Assembly: GCF_002368195.1 (NCBI RefSeq)
Contig: NZ_AP018178.1
Span: 2,686,791 to 2,750,790 of the forward strand
Length of the DNA stretch: 64,000 nucleotides
DNA from: Calothrix sp. NIES-2100
GTDB lineage: Bacteria; Cyanobacteriota; Cyanobacteriia; Cyanobacteriales; Nostocaceae
Direction: 5' to 3'
A program made the position numbers and the translations under genes. A model generated the notes under the pieces. It saw only the letters and a list, made by a program, of their open reading frames with translations. It was not told the origin of the DNA and searched no databases. Positions within the stretch are counted from its first letter, which is position 1. Every line of letters begins with the position of its first letter. Shown here piece after piece: positions 61,032 to 64,000 of this stretch.

Positions 61032-61721
61032 ATGGATATTCATACATTTACCAAAGAAAAAGATAAAGATAAATTCCTCACCCAGGAGATAGATTGGCAA
61101 GAAACAGAAATTGCAGAAATCAAAAAACAAAGTTCTGCGGTATCAAGTTTGCTTTTCCAAGGCATTCATCGTGGGAGAGTAGCTATTTTTATTGATGGCA
61201 TAAATCTATTCCATGCAGCATTGCAAGTTGGTCTGGAAATTGATTATCTGAAATTACTTTGTCTTTTAACTGAAAATTCGCGGCTATTGCGTGCATTTTT
61301 CTATACGGGAATCGATATCTCACGACCACCAGCCATTCGGCTACGTTCCCAGGAAAAGCAACAGGGATTTCTTTTCTGGATGCGTCGGAATGGCTATCGT
61401 GTAGTCACCAAAGAATTCCAACCTTCAGAGAATTATAAAAAACCCAATTTGAATGTAGAAATTGCTGTAGACATGATCAATCTAGCCCCCTACTATGATA
61501 CTGCGGTTTTAGTAAGTGGCGATGGAGATTTAGCTTATGCAGTAAATGCTGTCACTAGCACAGGAGCCAGAGTAGAAGTCGTTAGTTTACGCACAATGAC
61601 CAACGATAACTTAATTGATGTAGCTGACTATTTCATTGATTTAGATAGCATTAAAAAATACATCCAAAAAGATTCTAAATCTGGATATAATTATCGCAGT
61701 CTATCCAATAGTAGTGTGTAA
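61032..61721 (+). CDS. LabA-type NYN-domain protein
   Basis: A 229-residue protein with a NYN (PIN-like) domain from about 50 to 200: VAIFIDGINLFHAALQVGLE (first Asp), LLRAFFYTGIDIS, KKPNLNVEIAVDMINLAPYY and DTAVLVSGDGDLAYAVNAVT with further acidic residues, then TGARVEVVSLRTM and DNLIDVADYFIDLDSI. LabA of Synechococcus elongatus belongs to this group and lowers circadian amplitude when lost; other members are ribonucleases. An acidic metal site is therefore present, but a circadian role in this organism is only suggested by the family. N-terminal about 45 residues are charged and probably flexible. Single gene. Confidence 0.82.
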   Translation: MDIHTFTKEKDKDKFLTQEIDWQETEIAEIKKQSSAVSSLLFQGIHRGRVAIFIDGINLFHAALQVGLEIDYLKLLCLLTENSRLLRAFFYTGIDISRPPAIRLRSQEKQQGFLFWMRRNGYRVVTKEFQPSENYKKPNLNVEIAVDMINLAPYYDTAVLVSGDGDLAYAVNAVTSTGARVEVVSLRTMTNDNLIDVADYFIDLDSIKKYIQKDSKSGYNYRSLSNSSV

Positions 61722-61923
61722 ATTTAAATTTTACATCTATGGTGCAAAAGTCATTAGTCATTAGTCATTAGTCATTTGTGTTCACATAGACGCACTAGCG
61801 GCTGAAGACAGGGGAAGACAAAAGACAATTGACCAATGAGAGTAAAAAATGCGAGATGTCAGCGCATTAGCTTAAAATTACATCCCAGGAATAACTCTGC
61901 GTATACTGCTTCCCATAATCGAG

Positions 61924-62634
61924 ATGGATATTTTAATTGTTGAAGATGAACTAGAAATTGCGCAATTAATCCAATTATCTTTAGAAAAAGAAGGATTTAT
62001 CTGCCGGATTAGCCGTGATGGTATAAATGCCTTGCGGATGTTTCAAGAGCAACCACCAGATTTAATCATTTTAGATTTAATGATTCCTGGATTAGATGGG
62101 TTAGAGGTTTGTGCCAGAATTCGTCAGAAACCCGGTGCAAAAGATCCTTATATTTTAATGCTCACAGCTAAAGGTGAAGAAATTGATCGCGTGATTGGTT
62201 TATCTACTGGTGCTGATGATTACATGATTAAGCCCTTCAGCCCCAGAGAATTAGTTGCAAGAGTCAGGGCTTTATTACGGCGTAGTCTCCGCCAAGGCGG
62301 ACAAAATCAAGTTAATCGCAGCCAACACTTTATCGTAGATATAGACCAGCGCACTGCTAGTCGCCAGTTAGATTCTCAGCCAGCAGAAATCTTAGACTTA
62401 ACGACCTTAGAATTTAACTTGTTAAGTACCTTTGTCAGCAATCCAGGTCGAGTTTGGAACCGTACCCAACTAATTGACAAACTTTGGGGTGATAACTTTT
62501 TTGGTGATGAGCGCGTAGTTGATACTCACATAGCTCGGTTGCGTAAAAAAATTGAACCAGATCCAGCTAATCCTACTTTTATTAAAACTGTAGTCGGAGT
62601 AGGCTATAAATTTGATGACACCACTATGGCGTAA
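61924..62634 (+). CDS. OmpR/PhoB-family response regulator
   Basis: A 236-residue transcription regulator. Receiver: DILIVEDELEIAQLIQ, phosphoryl Asp at about residue 51 (LIILDLMIPGLDG), conserved Lys in DDYMIKPFSPREL. Winged-helix output from about 135: LTTLEFNLLSTFVSNPGRVW, RTQLIDKLWGDNFFGDERVV and DTHIARLRKKIEPDPANPTF, IKTVVGVGYKF. Its 3' end overlaps the start of the histidine kinase gene by 20 bp, so the pair is translationally coupled and presumably works together. Target genes unknown. Confidence 0.92.
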   Translation: MDILIVEDELEIAQLIQLSLEKEGFICRISRDGINALRMFQEQPPDLIILDLMIPGLDGLEVCARIRQKPGAKDPYILMLTAKGEEIDRVIGLSTGADDYMIKPFSPRELVARVRALLRRSLRQGGQNQVNRSQHFIVDIDQRTASRQLDSQPAEILDLTTLEFNLLSTFVSNPGRVWNRTQLIDKLWGDNFFGDERVVDTHIARLRKKIEPDPANPTFIKTVVGVGYKFDDTTMA

Positions 62635-63751
62635 ACAAATGAAAAGGGGCTGGCGTTTGACAAAGTCCTTACCTTTAGCATCGCGCCTGTTATTTTCCCA
62701 CTTGGTAGTGATGATAGTGGGAGTCTTTAGTCTGGTAATCATCAGTAAAATATCCTCTCCCCGTTTCTTTGTCCTTCACTTGGAGCGACTAGAAAATCAA
62801 GGATTAGATTTAATAGATATCCGTGCCGAATTGGTGCAAGGATTTGAGACAGCTTGGCGGCGCAGCACTCTCTGGTCGGTGTTAGTTGGTACTACTGCGG
62901 CTGGTGGTTTAAGTTACTGGGTATCGAGAAGGATTATGCAGGGATTGACCGATATGGAGCAAATTACCGGACAGTTTGCTTCCGGTCATTTTGAAGCACG
63001 TCTACCCATGTCTGATATTCCCGAAATTAAGCGACTAGGTGCTAGTTTTAACCGCATGGCAGATAGTATAGAAGGGGTAGAAGCGCGGCGACGGGAATTG
63101 ATTGGAGACATGACCCATGAACTGCGAACACCTCTGACAGTTGTACGTGGTTACTTAGAGCAACTAGCTGATGGAGAAATTGAACCATCTCCAGATGTTT
63201 ATCGACGGTTAGCTAAAGAAACTAAGCGCTTAGAGCGGTTGGTCAACGACTTGCAAGAACTTTCTAAGGCCGAAGCTGGTTATTTAGCAATTAATATCCA
63301 GCGAGTAAATTTGCGTCCTTTGTTAGAGGCACTAGTAGAAAAATTTACAGACCAGTTATTAGAGGATGGTCCGGTTCTGCTTTTGGAATGCCCGTCTTCA
63401 CTGCCTTTGGTATTGGCGGATCTAGATCGCACAGAACAAATACTAGTGAATCTTCTAGGTAATGCAGTAAGATATACTACAAAAGGCTCAATTACCGTCC
63501 ATGTTTGGAGTGACTCATCGCAACTGTGGATTGCGGTAGTGGATACAGGTATTGGTATCGCTGTTGAGGAATTACCCCACGTCTTTGAACGCTTTTGGCG
63601 TGCTGACTCATCGCGCGATCGCCATTCTGGAGGAACAGGTATTGGTTTAACTATTTCTCAGCGTCTAGTTGAACTCCAAGGCGGCAAGATTCAAGTAGAA
63701 AGCAAAAAAGGATTTGGTAGTAAGTTTCAATTTTCTCTGCCTTTAGCCTAG
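62615..63751 (+). CDS. Membrane sensor histidine kinase
   Basis: A 378-residue kinase partner of the regulator before it. Two membrane helices (about 24-46, 86-105) frame a short periplasmic loop of about 40 residues, so sensing is probably within or near the membrane. HAMP (SRRIMQGLTDMEQITGQFAS) leads to the phospho-accepting His at about residue 168 (GDMTHELRTPLTVV), N box (ILVNLLGNAVRYTTKGSI), G1 VVDTGIGIAVEE, F FERFWRAD and G2 GGTGIGLTISQRLVE. The ATG at 62615 overlaps the regulator's end; a second ATG at 62639 lies just after its stop and is possible. Signal unknown. Confidence 0.9.
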   Translation: MTPLWRKQMKRGWRLTKSLPLASRLLFSHLVVMIVGVFSLVIISKISSPRFFVLHLERLENQGLDLIDIRAELVQGFETAWRRSTLWSVLVGTTAAGGLSYWVSRRIMQGLTDMEQITGQFASGHFEARLPMSDIPEIKRLGASFNRMADSIEGVEARRRELIGDMTHELRTPLTVVRGYLEQLADGEIEPSPDVYRRLAKETKRLERLVNDLQELSKAEAGYLAINIQRVNLRPLLEALVEKFTDQLLEDGPVLLLECPSSLPLVLADLDRTEQILVNLLGNAVRYTTKGSITVHVWSDSSQLWIAVVDTGIGIAVEELPHVFERFWRADSSRDRHSGGTGIGLTISQRLVELQGGKIQVESKKGFGSKFQFSLPLA

Positions 63752-64000
63752 CTTAAATAGTCAATAGTCCATAGTCAAGAGTCCACGGCAGGGGGGGAGT
63801 GTGGGGAGTGTGGGGTAGGGGAGACAACTGACCAATAACCAATGACTATTGACCATTGACCTCACCGTTATGCAACCAACGTTTCTGGGAAAACTATTCT
63901 TAATTAAGAAAATGGTATATTCCTAGACTGTTATGGTAATTCCTCTGTTTTCCAGGGATGCTAGGCGAACGGATAGCTACGCTGAAACAACTGTTCAGAT
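63752..64000. other. End spacer with repeats
   Basis: Holds AATAGTCAATAGTCC and GGGGAGTGTGGGGAGTGTGG tracts. No gene recognised up to the window edge. Confidence 0.4.

Overview
The window is chromosomal DNA of a filamentous cyanobacterium, most likely of the Nostocales (Nostoc/Calothrix/Tolypothrix type). Evidence: very many HIP1 octamers (GCGATCGC), heptamer-type short tandem repeats, an allophycocyanin beta-18 gene (apcF), glnA facing the glutamine synthetase inactivating factor gene gifA with NtcA boxes on both promoters, CP12, a fibrillin (PAP) protein, CobU and a hormogonium-type polysaccharide glycosyltransferase. No rRNA, tRNA or CRISPR array was recognised.

Layout. 0-12 kb: 5' part of an SLH-domain envelope gene, a long repeat-rich spacer, an M14 carboxypeptidase, small secreted proteins including a decayed duplicate, a phosphodiester glycosidase, fibrillin, a DUF4440 protein, an alpha-oxoamine synthase, an EamA transporter and a 116-residue gene behind a near-perfect CIRCE (HrcA) operator. 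12-18.3 kb: a caspase-GUN4 fusion, a sugar transferase, then a graveyard: a mini-RTX gene, an IS4-type element broken by a 26-bp insertion, a second IS remnant in opposite orientation, a MITE, and a parA start fragment. 18.3-25.5 kb: an alpha-amylase with a starch-binding domain, a DAHP synthase gene behind what looks like two tandem ribosome-mediated attenuators, each with its own aromatic-rich leader peptide, and a PEP-CTERM protein. 25.5-30.6 kb: a glycosyltransferase and an accessory cassette of a nuclease-ParA fusion, a ParB-like protein and a separate ParA. 30.7-40 kb: ileS (carrying an in-frame repeat insertion), sppA, a GIY-YIG protein and a CadD-like transporter operon with two secreted proteins. 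40-52 kb: a DUF1003 protein, a polysaccharide gene group (WcaF-like acetyltransferase, two GT2 enzymes), cobU, a sugar ABC permease, CP12, and a TlyA methyltransferase. 52-64 kb: apcF, glnA/gifA, a ferritin-like protein, a PstS-like/DUF4912 giant with 72-nt repeats, a LabA-type NYN protein and a two-component pair.

How they work together: the clearest local circuits are nitrogen control (NtcA boxes before glnA and gifA, which act in opposite directions on glutamine synthetase), aromatic amino acid feedback on DAHP synthase by transcription attenuation, and heat-shock-type control at the CIRCE site. The most novel signal is the tandem attenuator at 21.2-21.5 kb; the nuclease-ParA/ParB/ParA cassette is next. 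Function calls rest on motifs read by eye, without database searches.
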